A stretch of DNA of 64,000 bases, taken from NCBI GenBank assembly GCA_017311185.1, contig JAESUZ010000335.1:246001-310000 (forward strand). Direction: 5' to 3'. Source of the DNA: Proteles cristata cristata (lineage: Eukaryota; Chordata; Mammalia; Carnivora; Hyaenidae). The notes under the pieces are model-generated. The model worked only from the letters and a program-made list of their open reading frames with translations. It made no database searches and was not told the DNA's origin. Made by a program: the position numbers and the translations under genes. Below are positions 25,266 through 37,509 of the stretch, piece by piece; position 1 is the first letter of the stretch, and the number at the start of each line of letters is the position of its first letter.

Positions 25266-25589
25266 GGCACAGAATAGCCAATGAGAGAATAAAGAGTAGA
25301 AATGTATGCCTGAAGTTATAAAGTTAATAATTGGATTCATTTAATAGGAAAAAAAAGCAGTAAGTTGGGCTTCATTAATATTAAAACACTTGCTGTGTAA
25401 AAGACACAGTTGAAGAACAAAAAGTCAAGCGATGGCCTGGGAGAAAATATTCCCAAGTCATACACCTATCAAAGGTTTTGTATACAGAATAAAGTACATG
25501 AGAAGATTCTCAACAACAACACCACTAGCCATTAGGGAAATGCATATTGAAACCTCAATAAGATACTACTACACACCTATTGGAATATT

Positions 25590-25794
25590 TCTTTAATGCT
25601 TACATCTTTCTGAGGACAAGCGACAGCGTGTGGGAGTCAGAGGACACGAGAGAGGGAGATCCTGAATCCAAGGCAAGCTCCAGACTCTGAGCTGTCAGCA
25701 CAGAGCCCACAGGAGGTGCCAACTCGCGGACCATGAGACCATGACTTGAGTCTACGTTGACATACAACCTACTGAGCCACCCAGGGGCCCCTGA
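25590..25794 (-). mobile_element. SINE, older subfamily
   Basis: Reads ...GCTCCAGACTCTGAGCTGTC, AGCACAGAGCCCACAGG, CCATGAGACCATGACTTGAG and ends ACTGAGCCACCCAGGGGCCC. This is the reverse of the SINE, inserted in the old L1. Confidence 0.8.
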
Positions 25795-26319
25795 AATATA
25801 CCTTCTTAAACACAATACCTGATACTTGCAAGCATGCAGAGCAAGTGCAATGCACATGCTTGGCTGGGCGAATGCAAAATGCTACATCCACCTTGGAAAA
25901 TAGTTTCCCAGTTTCCTATAAAGTTTAAAATACACTTACCATGTGACCCATTAATTCCACTCCTAGGAATTTACACAAGGAAGGTGAAAACTTATGTTTA
26001 TAGAAACACACGTACACAAATGTTGATCACAGCCCTAGTTAACTGATGAAAATGGAACAATACCAATGTCCTTCAGGAAATGAGTGGTTAAACAAACCCT
26101 CACCCATCCATATAGCGAAGCACTAAGAAACTGATGTATTAGAAAGGAATTGGGTCGAACGAAAGAAACCAGTCTCAGAAAGCTAACTACAAGAGGGGTT
26201 CATTTAAATGACATCAAAGTTGGAGGTAAGCTGTTGGCAGGCCTCAGGGATGGGCGGTGGGAACCAAGGTGAGGGAATCCTGGGAGGTGGTGGAACTCTT
26301 CCCTCTTTTCTAAAGCTTG

Positions 26320-26507
26320 TTTTGGGAGAGACAGGGATGTGAGCAGGGGAGGGGCAGACAGGGAGGGAGACAGGGAGAATCCTAGTCAGGCTCCGGGAAG
26401 GTAGTGAGTGGAGCCCCACGTGGGGCTCAAACTAAGGAACTGTGAGATCATGACCTGAGCGAAAATCACAAGAGGGGTGCTTGACTGACTAAGGCACCCA
26501 GGTGCCC
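26320..26507 (-). mobile_element. SINE, older subfamily
   Basis: Reverse-oriented copy: GTGAGCAGGGGAGGGGCAGA, CCACGTGGGGCTCAAACTAA, GTGAGATCATGACCTGAGC and AAGGCACCCAGGTGCCC at its end. Confidence 0.8.
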
Positions 26508-26924
26508 GGTGACCGAACTGTTCTATCCTATGATTGGGGTGGCATTTACATGAATTTGTACATTCGTTAAAACTCACCGCACTGGGCACCAAAAAAAGTT
26601 ATTTGTATGAATGTTAATTAAGTACCAAAAAGCCTTTTCAAAAACCACCTACGATCTGTCCTCATGTCTCCACTGCCCTCGTCCACACAAATTCCTTTCA
26701 GTTCACCACCCTGGCCAAATGCAGTGACTCCTTTGAGACTTCCTCGCAATTGCAATCTTCAGATCTGTCTTTCTAATTCACTGGTTGTAAATATTACTGT
26801 TGTACAAAATGGTATAAAACATCAGCCAGATTTAAACAGCTGTGCCCTCCTTACTTTATGCATGTGCACCACTCCTTATGGTATCGCTGATACTGAGGCA
26901 CAATGTGAAATTTAAAGAAGCAGC

Positions 26925-27095
26925 CAAGGGCAGCCTGAGTGGCTCAGTTAGGTGAATGACCCTCTCTTAGTTTCAGCTCTGGCCGTAGTTTTGCCATTTG
27001 TGGTTTCTAACCCCAGGTCCGGCTCTGTGCCTGCTTGGCATTCTCTCTTCTCCCTTCTCTCTGCCACTCCTCCCATACACACACTGGCTACACAT
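26925..27095 (+). mobile_element. SINE, older subfamily, joined to a minisatellite
   Basis: Diverged SINE head GGGCAGCCTGAGTGGCTCAG and body with GGCTCTGTGCC and a C/T tract. Its 3' end runs into CACACACTGGCTACACATAC and then directly into the minisatellite. Confidence 0.65.
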
Positions 27096-27097
27096 AC

Positions 27098-28248
27098 ATA
27101 CTACCTGAGTCCTAGAGGTTCTGCACACATTACCTGACTTATAGTGATTCTGAGCATACTCTCTGAGGTCGAGAGGTGCTTAGCATACTACCTGAGTCCT
27201 AGTGAGTCTGCATATTACCTGAGTTATAGTGGTTGTGAGCATACTACCTGAAGTCGAGAGGTGCTTAGCATCCTACTTGGGTCCTAGTGCGTCTATGCAT
27301 ATTACCTGAGTTATTGTGGTTCTGAGCATACTAGCTGAGGTCGAGAGGTCCTTAGCATACTACCTGACTCCTAGTGAGTCTGCATGTTACCTGAGTCGTA
27401 GTCTTTCTGAGCATACCTGACCTGAGTCCTGAGTGAGTCTATGCATATTACCTGAGTCGTAGTGAGTTCTGAGCAGTACTACATAAGGTCTAGAGGTGCT
27501 AAGCATACTACCTGAGTCCTAGTGAGTCTATGCATGTTACCTGAGTCATAGTGGTTCTTAGCATCCTACCTGAGAGCTAGTGAGTCTGCATATTACCTAA
27601 GTCATAGTGGTTCTGAGCATCCTACCGGAGTCCTAGTGAGTCTATGCATCCTACCTGAGTCATAGTGATTCTGAGCATCCTACCTGAGTCCTAGTGAGTC
27701 TGTATATTACCTGAGTTGTAGTGGTTCTGAGCATCCTACGTGAGTCGTAGTGAGTCTGCATATTACCTGAGTCGTAATAGTTCTGAGCATCCTACCTGAG
27801 TCCTAGTGAATCTATGCATATTACCTGAGTCGTAATGGTTCTGAGCATCCTACGTGAGTCCTAGTGAGTCTGTATATTACCTGAGTCGTAGTGGTTCTGA
27901 GCATCCTATGTGAGTCCTAGTGAGTCTATGCATATTACCTGAGTTGTGGTGGTTCTGAGCATCCTACCTGAGTCCTAGTGAGTCTGCATATTACCTGAGT
28001 CATAGTGGTTCTGAGCATCCTACCAGAGTCCTCGTGGTTGTGAGGATACTACCCGAGGTTTAAAGGTGATGACCATATTGCCTGAGTCCCTGTGGCTTTG
28101 CCAACACCACATGAGGCCTAGAGGAGCTGAGCGTGCTACCTGAGAAGTATAAGTGCTGAGCATCTACCAGACACCTAGCTCTTCTGAGAATACTACCTGA
28201 GGTCTAGAGGTGCTGAGCACACTACTTGAGTCCTAGTGCTTCTGCGCA
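27098..28248. repeat. Dimeric minisatellite, about 28-bp half-units
   Basis: About 40 half-units alternate between two types. Type A reads CCTGAGTCCTAGTGAGTCTG plus CATATTA. Type B reads CCTGAGTCGTAGTGGTTCTG plus AGCATCCTA. Together they give a higher-order period of about 57 bp. The central part (about 27480-28030) is the most uniform and both ends are more diverged, as expected if unequal exchange homogenises the middle. In type A units CATATTA alternates with ATGCATATTA. Confidence 0.95.
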
Positions 28249-28551
28249 TTTCATAGCGTTCGTTACCCTGTGTTCTGCACACGACTAGGAACACAGAGGC
28301 CCCTGTAAAGGAGAAAATAAGATTCAGGAAAAGCGATGTTGAGGCAGTATATCCAGGTGAATGAAGGGAGAGCAGGAGTGGAAAGAGAGGAGGAATGTGT
28401 GGGTACAACAGATGATGACCCGCTTCAGGCAGAGTGGAAAGTGCATTGAGTACAAACTGCTGTGGACACAGTCCACTATCCACACACGCATAGCCACGCA
28501 CACCCACGGCTACTATTTCCTGTTTCCTCAAATGGTTCCCTTGGCTCCTCA

Positions 28552-28589
<38 letters not shown>
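28552..28589. repeat. (CA)n microsatellite
   Basis: About 19 uninterrupted CA dinucleotides. Open frames through it encoding Thr-His or Val-Cys runs are artefacts. Confidence 0.98.
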
Positions 28590-28591
<2 letters not shown>

Positions 28592-28976
28592 CAGCAGAAG
28601 TCATAGGACTGATGCTCCTTTGGGATCTCTGTGTTTCTGTAATGTCCCCAGAGTAGGTAGAAATGGGTCCCCAACAGTGCAAACAGGCAGAGGAGAGGGA
28701 GGGCATGGCGGCGAGGAGGAGGACTGTCTGGACCGGGAATACCCACCCACTTCCTTCTGCTCCCTGCCCTCTCATGGCCTGGCATGATGTGGCAGGGGCT
28801 GCTATTCCTCAGTGGACACAGTCATAAGCCCTGTACTCGAGACACTGTATCAGCAAAGACCCCGGAGGCAAACACCACCAAGAGGCACTCCTCGTGCTCA
28901 ACATCACCCGAGGCAGCCTGTGTCCCCTTGTCTGAGGGGCTTGTCACAGTCAGACTCAGCCACAACAGCCCCACCA

Positions 28977-29037
28977 TCGCCTATGACCCTAGCATCTGTA
29001 TGGAGCCCTTCGCCTATGACCCTAGCATCTGTATGGA
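28977..29037. repeat. Two-copy direct repeat, 33-bp period
   Basis: A 28-base block beginning TCGCCTATGACCCTAGCATC occurs at 28977-29004 and again, identical, at 29010-29037. The 33-bp spacing is a multiple of three, so any frame through it is preserved. Confidence 0.95.
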
Positions 29038-29785
29038 CGCCTTCCTGGGAAACGGAGGACCTGTGACAAGCCTACATGGGAAGAGTTGGACACTAGGAGG
29101 TGCTCGTCCTTGAGCCCTATCTGCTGAGGAGAGGGGCCTCTGCCTTGGGACGGGACTGAGCAGGTGGTGCAGTACAAACAGTTCAGAGGAGAGAGGAGAC
29201 TCTCCTCTAACCCCACTAAAGGGCTCTCAGGGCAGCAATTCTGAGATTGACATCACAATACTATAGCCTGCCCCTCACACCATGGCAGCACACGGCCCCC
29301 CACCCCAACTCTCGCCAGAGGAAGAGCCTTCCCTAGAGCGGCTCTTTCCCACAGGAGGTTTGGGCCGTCGAAATACGTGCAGGGTTTGTCCCCTACACTT
29401 TGCTGTGAGCACGGTCTGCAGGGTGTCAGGGTGCAGAGGTGAGGATCTGTGTGATCTGACTGGGACCTTCCATGGCAGACTCTCCTCTCTCTCACGGCCT
29501 TCTCCACACCAGCTGGGGAGCTCCTCTTCTCTGCCTCTGGAGCAGGACACCCCCGGGTCCCCTGGAGAGGGGCTCCCATGGGCCGGCAGCTGTCTTTGGT
29601 TTGCTGGTCAAGAAAGTAAAGCCTCAGACTCTGGCAGTGGGAGCATTGTCTCAGGGGCCCTCAGCAGGGGCCATTTCAGGGAACTGCAGGTGTTCTTCTG
29701 CACAGCCCACGATTAGGGAGGTCTGTCCGAAGGCGTAGTGATTACAGCACAGGTGAGCGCAGGGCGCCTCACCTGTCATTGTCTT

Positions 29786-30002
29786 TTTTTTTTTAAATGT
29801 TTTACTTATTTATTTCTAAGAGAGAGAGACAGCGTGAGCAGGGGACGGTCAGAGAGAGAGGGAGTCACAGACTGAATCAGGCTCCAGGCTCCGAGCTGGG
29901 AGTCAGCACAGAGCCCGACGCGGGTCTCGAACCCACCCTCCGCGAGATCATTACCCAAGCGAAAGTCGGACGCTCAACCGACTAAGCCACCCAGGCGCCC
30001 TT
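29786..30002 (-). mobile_element. SINE, young subfamily, with target-site duplication
   Basis: Complete reverse-oriented copy. A perfect 16-bp duplication CACCTGTCATTGTCTT lies at 29770-29785 and 30003-30018. It is the only clear interspersed repeat in the GC-richer 28.25-33.7 kb stretch. Confidence 0.95.
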
Positions 30003-30018
30003 CACCTGTCATTGTCTT

Positions 30019-33000
30019 ATGACACCACCTGCTGAGGTACCAAGTCCAGATTCTGTCCCTGCCCGGCACAAACACAAGGCAGGGGAGGGTTGTGAGTGTG
30101 GACGGCTCTCGAGGCTCAAGGAGCAAAACCCTGATGTGCGGGCCCTTTGGGTCAAGTGACCTTGGGCAGAGGCCTGGCATGCTACCTGTGATTCATGAAT
30201 CACAACCCCTGAGCTTTCTTCCTGTAGCACAGCTCGGGGTCCCAGGTGTCCTGCTCTGTCTGGAGGGCTTTTCACTGAGATCTACAGGAACTTCCAATCC
30301 GCCTGCGGAGCTGTATGTGCTGCCTACAGGCATCTTCCTGCACATCGCTGGGGGTGTGGGCTCCAGAGTCCTGTCCCGTCAGAGAAGACTCCCTTGGCAA
30401 CTCAAGAGCATTCTGGACTGTATGGCTCGGAACCCATGTGTCTGTCCCTGGCCTCTCGCCATCAAATTCTTGTGCGCTGTGGACAGGAAGATGCCTCTGC
30501 CTGTGTGCCCCTCTCTCTCCCTGAGCGTCCTCAGACCTGTCCTGTATTTCACGGACCTGCCGACGCAGGGAGCTGTGTGATGTGGCGTTCCAGAAGGCCT
30601 TCCCCGGGCACAGCTGTTCCTGTGTCTCTTCCTGGTGACCCGGTCTCTGCACAGCGGTGCCTGTGTCAGCCCCGGCTCTGTTGGCCTGTCTTGTCTTTGG
30701 TGGAAAGGTGCGAGTCTCAGTCTGCCTGTGTCGGATTTGCACCCTTTCTCCCGTTTCTCGATCCAGTTCCTGTCGTCCTGTTGTAGGAAGGGATTTTCTG
30801 ATTTCCCTGTGTTTCCTGTGAGCCTCAAGTACTTTACCGCCTGAATCGTCGGAGGGGTACGACGCTGCGTAAACAGTGAGCCACTGGGGACTGGGACCTC
30901 AGCGGGCTTACAGGTGCCATTAAATCATGCACCTTTCTTCAGTCCTTCTGCATCCTATCTGTTTGAGCACGTGGGGCCCAAACCTCACACTCTTGCACTC
31001 ACAATACGCTTTCATAAATTTTGAAAAGCAGTGTGCTAATGCTTTTCCGGTGACGCTTTTGCCAGTTGGTGCATTACTGGCGAGAACAGAATTACCTCTG
31101 TCATTGTCTTCCTTTACTTCCCTGTGCTTGGTGGGTGTCTTGAACCATCATTCCTCATGACACCCTCCCTTGCTTTCTGATTTGTGTCGCATCGAATTAT
31201 TCTGACACACTACTGACCCCTTTGTAATGAGCTCTTTCTGGCTTACAAGGAATCAAGTGTAAACGAGGTCGCGAGATAGCCACGGATGTGCTGCTCTTTC
31301 TCTCGGCCAAAGGACCTTCCCTCCCCTCCCCCTTAACAGCTCACGGCCAATTTTTTATGTGCAGTCACAGCACCTGCCTTCTCGGAAACCTATGGAGATG
31401 GCAAAGCATTGCCTATGCAACGCCGTGCGCATTAGATCTCCAGAAGAACTCATGGCCCTGCTATGACTACAGCTTCCCAAGCATGGCTCCACACCTCCCC
31501 ATTGCACAACCCTGGTCCACCATGCGAGCCTCTGTTTGGCTGCATTGCTCTAACTCCTTTGCCCTCCTCAGGAATCCAGGAAGGAGGGGCATCAAGGTGG
31601 TGGTCTTCAGGGAAGAGAGCTGGAGAATGGTCCCTGGGTCCTGTCATAGCAGCTCTGGGCACAAAAGGCCAGTACAGGCAGAGTTAGGGCTTGGGGTAGG
31701 GACATGGCAGCACCCACAGTTTCTTCCCTCCTGTCTGACCCTTGGTCTTGACCCGGCCTGGGGTTCCTGCATGGTTTGGGGCGTTGCTGCCCTACACCTA
31801 GGATCTGCTTCGCCCACACTCTCTTGAGAACCCTGAACCCCTGAACCCTTTGGGGCAAAGCAGGATTCCCATACCTCTTCATGGGCCCAGAAGGAGTACA
31901 GGCAGGAGAGGGTCTCAGGGATCTCCTGAAATCAGACACCAGGCCTTTGGCTATGGGGTCATGTTCCTGTAATGGAAGAGTTTCCTTTAGATGCCAGGGG
32001 CCATATGAGGGTCAGAGTTCAGAAACGCTCCTGGCTGGAGCTGATACAGTCAGTCTATCACAGCTTCAGGTCGCAGAAGTACCTTAAACGAAGGCAGCAT
32101 GGGACAGGCGAGGAGGGCAATACGGCTCAGAGAAGGGTGCTCAGCGTCCCAGAGAGACATACAAACATGCTCAGCGGAACTCCACCTGCCACGCTCTTCT
32201 CTGAAATGGAGCGGAACAGCCTGTCACGTGTCCCAGGGAGGCCCCGCGGTGGGGAAAGGGTACCAACGTAATTACAGGTGCAGGGACACCCACGGTACGA
32301 TCTAGCATGTGCACTTTGTGATGAGCATCACTTACAACAACTTCACACTTGGGGCAGTGCCCCAGCGGGGTTGACCTGGGCATCCAGCCCTGCCAGCCCT
32401 GTCTCTGCAGGGTACTCCAGGAGATGCTTGCTCACTACAGTTAATTCTGCCTAAGACCACAGGCGCTTTGATGAGCCCCCAGGGCAGTTAGTGGCAGGGT
32501 CAGCCTTCCTGGATGCTACCTGATGCCTCCTTACAATTCTCCTCTTGACCTTGCTGAGCAAGTCAGACCTCCTCCCCTGAGCCATCGGACCCCTGACACC
32601 GACCAGGCACCAGGCTCTTCCGACAATGAGTGGCAGTACCAGACAGGGACACTTTCCTCTCATCCTGAAAATGGGTGGGTCCTTCCTAAAAGCCCTGTGA
32701 ATGGGCAATGGGTTATGGGCACGGCTGGTCGCTGGGGCCCATCACCATGTCAGGGCCCCTGCAGTGATCCCACCCCATCCCTGGCATTCACGTCCATCTT
32801 GGCCAAACACTCGTCCTGGGGAAAGCCCTGTGCGGGCAGTGATGATGGCCTGCAGTGTAAATGTCAAGGAGCTGGGCACACACGACTGTAGGGATGGCCC
32901 GTATTCCGTGATAAGGGGTCCTGCCTAGTCCCACTGGCCCTCTGCCAGCCATGAAGGCAGCGGGAGGGTTACAGGACTTGAGACTCCCGAAAAGCCACAA

Positions 33001-33685
33001 AGAGAGGGCCAGGTGCTCCCGTTGCCGATGGGGGCAGGGTGAAGGCAGCACAGCTAGGATTCGGCCTTCAGGGTCCAACGCCTCCTCGGTCTTCAGACAA
33101 TGGCTCTGGCACCGAGCCAGGAACCCACACCCATGCTCCTTGAGGTCAGCAGTCCAGGTTCCCTGAGAGAGGCCAGAGTCCCTAGTACCAGGACTGAGAG
33201 GCTTGTGCTGGCACCAGTTACAGGCAAGGGGAACTGAGTCCTAGGGCACACCTTCCAACGTCCCCAGGCCAGCAGGAGCCGTGCTGAGCTTGTGTTCCAG
33301 TGAGAGGTGTTGCAGGCAAGGAACTGTCCCCTAAGGGAGCAGCCGGCAGAGTGCCCGTCTGTCCTTCCACACAGCTCTGCACACACTCCACCCTGGTGCC
33401 ACGACCCTAAAGAGGCATGTCACCTGCGGCACGTAGGCCAAGCTGCTCCACTTTCCCTCGGCCTGGAGCGCAGGAAGCAAACATGAGAGCCCAGGAGGAG
33501 CCGAATGGTGGCCAAGGAGTGGCCCCTCTTTCAGGAGCAGAGCACCTCCTTGACTACTCCCTCTGGAGAAATACCTGGGCCACTACAGCAAAGGTCTGTT
33601 TTGCCCACGCTCCCTCTAGAGCCCTGAACTCCTATAGCACCCCGACTCTTGTCTGCCCTCTTCCAGAGGATGGAGGTCCAGCATT
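30019..33685. other. GC-richer, repeat-poor sequence without a recognised gene
   Basis: Open frames up to about 180 codons occur on both strands and overlap each other, as chance frames do in GC-rich DNA. The stretches 31800-31880 and 33590-33650 share similar phrases (GCCCACRCTC followed by AGARCCCTGAAC), suggesting related diverged segments. An unannotated repeat or a non-coding RNA gene cannot be excluded. Confidence 0.4.
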
Positions 33686-33789
33686 GCCAGGAATCTCAGC
33701 TTTTTCTGGACCACAAGTCACTTCACCTCGGGGCATGGCAGGTGCAGAGTAAGGATAAGAATACATCAGCATGGGGCTGCGGTATGATG

Positions 33790-33965
33790 GGGGTTCAGGG
33801 GTGAGGGCGGAAAGAGTGATGGGCCCTGAGGAGGGCACTTGTTAGCATGAGCACTTGGTGGTGTGTGTGAGCACTGAGTCACAGGAATTACAAACCAAGG
33901 GCAAACTGTATACACTGTATGTTAGCCATCTTGGTAGAAATTACATTAAATAAACGATCATGTAA
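33790..33965 (+). mobile_element. Carnivore L1 3'UTR fragment
   Basis: Text GTGATGGGCCCTGAGGAGGG, CACTTGTTAGCATGAGCAC, AGTCACAGGAATTACAAACC, then TACACTGTATGTTAGCC and AAATTACATTAAATAAA matches the carnivore L1 3' terminus. The element is 5'-truncated. Confidence 0.7.
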
Positions 33966-34465
33966 AACAAAACACATTAATGTGTTTTGCAAGTAGTTAA
34001 AGGAACTTTCAATGGAAGGCTTTCTCATTGTGAGAACAGATAATGTGACTTGTATGGAGTCATTGCCCATATGCTTTTCCTTTGCTTTCCCAGACATTTC
34101 CTGGTGTCAGGCCTCTCTTCCTAGAGCGATGAGTCATTTGAATGTGTACCTCGGAAAACACATTTTCGCACATTGCCCCTTGGAAAACATGGCTGTTCCT
34201 GTGTTCTTCTTGGTTTTGTTATTTGTTTTTCATGGGGTTCCTTTATGGCTTCTCGATATACACAACCTAATTTCAGTGTGTTTTATGTTTCTTGGGTTCC
34301 AACTTAGATGGGTCTTTCATTCAATAATTTTGACATTGGTTTATAGTATGACATGTCTCTAAAAACATCTGATTTACGATCTGATTTTCAGATTTCATAA
34401 AGTGCATACTGAGCTGGCTACCACTTCATTGTGGAGTGGTTGTCGTCCTTTAATCAAAAATGTCA

Positions 34466-34702
34466 GGGGCGCCTGGCTGGCTTAGTTGGTTAAGCGTCCT
34501 ACTTTCGCTTAGGTCATCATCTTGCGGTTCGTGGGTTTGAGCCCCGCATCGGGCTCTGTGCTGACTGCCAGCTCAGAGCCTGGAGCCTGTTTAAGTCTAT
34601 GACTCCCTCTCTCTCTGACCCTCCCCTGCTCACGCTATCTCTCTCTCTCTCTCTCTCCTAGAAATTAATTAAAAGAAACATTTAAAAATAAAGGAAAAAA
34701 GG
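34466..34702 (+). mobile_element. SINE, young subfamily
   Basis: Complete copy: GGGGCGCCTGGCTGGCTTAG, TTTCGCTTAGGTCATCATC, GTGCTGACTGCCAGCTCAG, (TC)n and CTCCTAGAAATTAATT. No clear target-site duplication seen. Confidence 0.9.
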
Positions 34703-34711
34703 AAAGGAGTT

Positions 34712-34918
34712 GAGGGCACCTGGGTGGCTCAGCCCATGGGCGTTGGACTGTGGCTCACTCAGGTCATGATGTTGCAGTGTGTGTGTTCAGTCCCCACCTC
34801 AGGCTCTGGAGCCTCCTTGGATTCTATGTTTCCCCTCTTATTCTCCGCTGATCATGCTCTGTCTCTCTCTGTGTCTCAACAATAAAGAAAGTTTTTTAAA
34901 AGTTTTAATAATAAAAGA
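34712..34918 (+). mobile_element. SINE, older subfamily
   Basis: Head GGGCACCTGGGTGGCTCAGC, ACTCAGGTCATGATGTTGC, CTCAGGCTCTGGAGCC (an internal deletion of the CTGTGCTGACAG segment) and tail AACAATAAAG. It sits directly behind a young copy. Confidence 0.8.
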
Positions 34919-35740
34919 AAATGGGTTGAATGAAGACATAGCCCTCATAGCTGATCCTTTTCACTTTCCCAATTCTTTCCTCCTGATTATTAATGTGATT
35001 TATCAGCTATATAGATTCACATAGCTTGGGTCATCCTTTCATGCAGAAATGGATTTCAGTGGATCATGGTAGGTGATCCTTGTGATATTTGCTGAGTTTA
35101 TGGTGTATGTTGTCATCATGGATGAAATATGCTGGTTGCAAAAGCGCTTACATTGAATGTGTAACCTTTCCTGTCATTGGCATTTTATATAGTGTTTCAT
35201 TATTTTGTGTATGGGTAACCTGAAATACCATGAACTGGTAGTTAATGAATGGGGCCCTGAATTCCCTCCCTAGTGGCCACACAGAATGTGTCTCCCATTG
35301 CTCTTAAGCACACGGCGACATCGTTTCCTCATTGCTGCATGAAACTGAGAATGGAGAGTAACCATGCAGACTGCGTGCCGCTGCAACAGAGCAGCTTGCT
35401 GAAACATGAGCAACAACACACATGTCGAACACTAAGCAAGGCACAGTATATCAGCGTTCCATACAGGAACAGTGTAATTATTTCAATTTTGCTTTCAGTG
35501 CTTTGCATTACAAACCATTTATTTACATATAAGACTCTTACACTCATATATTATATCAAAGTGTGTAGACTTTCTACTCTTCAATATCCTTTTATGTTAA
35601 ACGCAGTGAACAGAGGGTGAAACAGCAGTGCATCCATCTGCAGGGCAAGCCTCTTGAACTTTTGAAGACTCATGGGCTGTCTCATGGACAATTATAATCA
35701 GGTCTGACTATCAAGGGCCTAGATTTTTTCCCCTTCTTTT
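34919..35740. other. No gene or recognised repeat
   Basis: AT-rich sequence; a 115-codon open frame at 35273-35620 has no recognisable domain. A poly-T run near 35737-35749 and a (TTTG)n stretch near 35773-35800 precede the L1 tail. Confidence 0.4.
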
Positions 35741-35799
35741 TTTTTTTTTCCCCATTTCGGCTTCGTGGTCCTTTATTTGTTTGCTTGTTTGTTTGTTTG

Positions 35800-36055
35800 C
35801 TTATGTATTTAATTTCACAAACTTTACTTTCTTTCACAATTATTGCCCGGCTGGATTCCATATAACACCCAATGCTCACTCCAGCCAGTGCCCTCCTGCA
35901 TGCAAGTCATCCCCTCCTCCTTGCCCTCCCTCCGCCCCATCAGCCCAAAGTTTGTTCTCAGTATTCAAGAGACTCTCATGGTTAGCCTCCTCCCTCCCGA
36001 ACTGTCTGTCCCCTTCTGCTCCCCCATGGTCCCCTAGGATAAACTCAAAGGCATA
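35800..36055 (-). mobile_element. 5'-truncated carnivore L1 3'UTR next to the CpG island
   Basis: Reverse complement of the L1 tail: TGGATTCCATATAACACCCA, ATGCTCACTCCAGCCAGTGC, CGCCCCATCAGCCCAAAG, GAGACTCTCATGGTTAGCC and CTGCTCCCCCATGGTCCCC. It ends about 65 bp before the CRE-like promoter element. Confidence 0.8.
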
Positions 36056-36111
36056 GTCTTAACACAGCCACAGCTGGGGCAGCTTGGAGCAGCCTGCAGC
36101 CTTAAGATATG

Positions 36112-36926
<815 letters not shown>

Positions 36927-37369
36927 TAAGCCCAGATTGAGACGCCTCTGGGGCTCTACGGGAGCATCCTTTCCCTCCCTTTTGGCCTCTGCCCCACTCG
37001 TCTAGAAGTCCTCCGGAGGTCAATCTCTCTCTCCCTCTCTTTTTCCTTCTCCTCCTCTTCTCTTCTTTTTCTTTCTCCCCACCCCAAGGAATTTGGTTTC
37101 CTGCTAATGCAATAAATCTAGAATTTACGTTCTCTTAGTCCACCTCCCCACTCCTCCAGATTCATTCTTTCATTCGTTCGTTTCTTCACCTCCACCCCTT
37201 GTTCTGGACGAAAGACCGCCTATGTGTTGAATGGCCTTGCGCTACCTAGTGCTCAGTGTATTCTGAATCCCACACGTTTCATACCTTTAACCTGAATCCA
37301 AAGCTTTGAACAAGGATATTTTCCCAGAATTTCAAGCGGGTGAGTGTTAATAATACACGCATTTGTATG

Positions 37370-37503
37370 GTCCGCTCCGTCCTCCCCGTGCCCCCCCTCC
37401 GTCCTCTCCGTCCCCTTCCTCCGTCCTCCCGGTGTCCCCCCCTCCGTCCTCCCCGTCCCCTCCCTCCGTCCTCCCCGTGTCCCCCCCTCTGTCCTCCCCG
37501 TCC
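37370..37503. repeat. C-rich tandem repeat, about 22-bp unit, two alternating variants
   Basis: Units alternate between a CCGTGTCCCCCCCTCCGTCC type and a CCGTCCCCTCCCTCCGTCC type, each about 22 bp, giving a period of about 44 bp. The - strand carries many runs of three to seven G separated by short loops, which fits the G-quadruplex pattern. It lies about 0.5 kb downstream of the CpG island. Confidence 0.9.
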
Positions 37504-37509
37504 CAAACC

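Larger units (their letters stand above)
25270..26640 (+). mobile_element. Old LINE-1 3' region
   Basis: Follows the L1 ORF2 end: GGGCTTCATTAATATTAAAA near 25360, GCCTGGGAGAAAATATTCCC near 25435, ATTAGGGAAATGCATATTG near 25533, ACCCATTAATTCCACTCCTA near 25947, then 3'UTR-like text to about 26640. Two - strand SINEs interrupt it. Confidence 0.75.
28249..29769. other. GC-richer sequence, no gene recognised
   Basis: Many overlapping open frames on both strands reflect GC content rather than coding. Contains a (CA)n and a 33-bp direct repeat, listed separately. I see no splice-bounded frame or domain. Confidence 0.45.

Noticed and set aside
27098..28248. Regular repeats resembling a CRISPR array
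   Set aside because: There are no unique spacers: both alternating half-units are repeated, and the context is a mammalian genome. It is a minisatellite.
28193..28785. Frames encoding Val-Cys or Thr-His runs
   Set aside because: They are translations of the (CA)n microsatellite.
30092..30828. Overlapping 130-162-codon frames on both strands
   Set aside because: Opposite-strand frames of similar length with no domain, strong start context or splice structure are best explained by base composition.
31288..31827. 179-codon + strand frame
   Set aside because: Its sequence has no recognisable domain, and several other frames are open in the same stretch. No CpG island or promoter is nearby.
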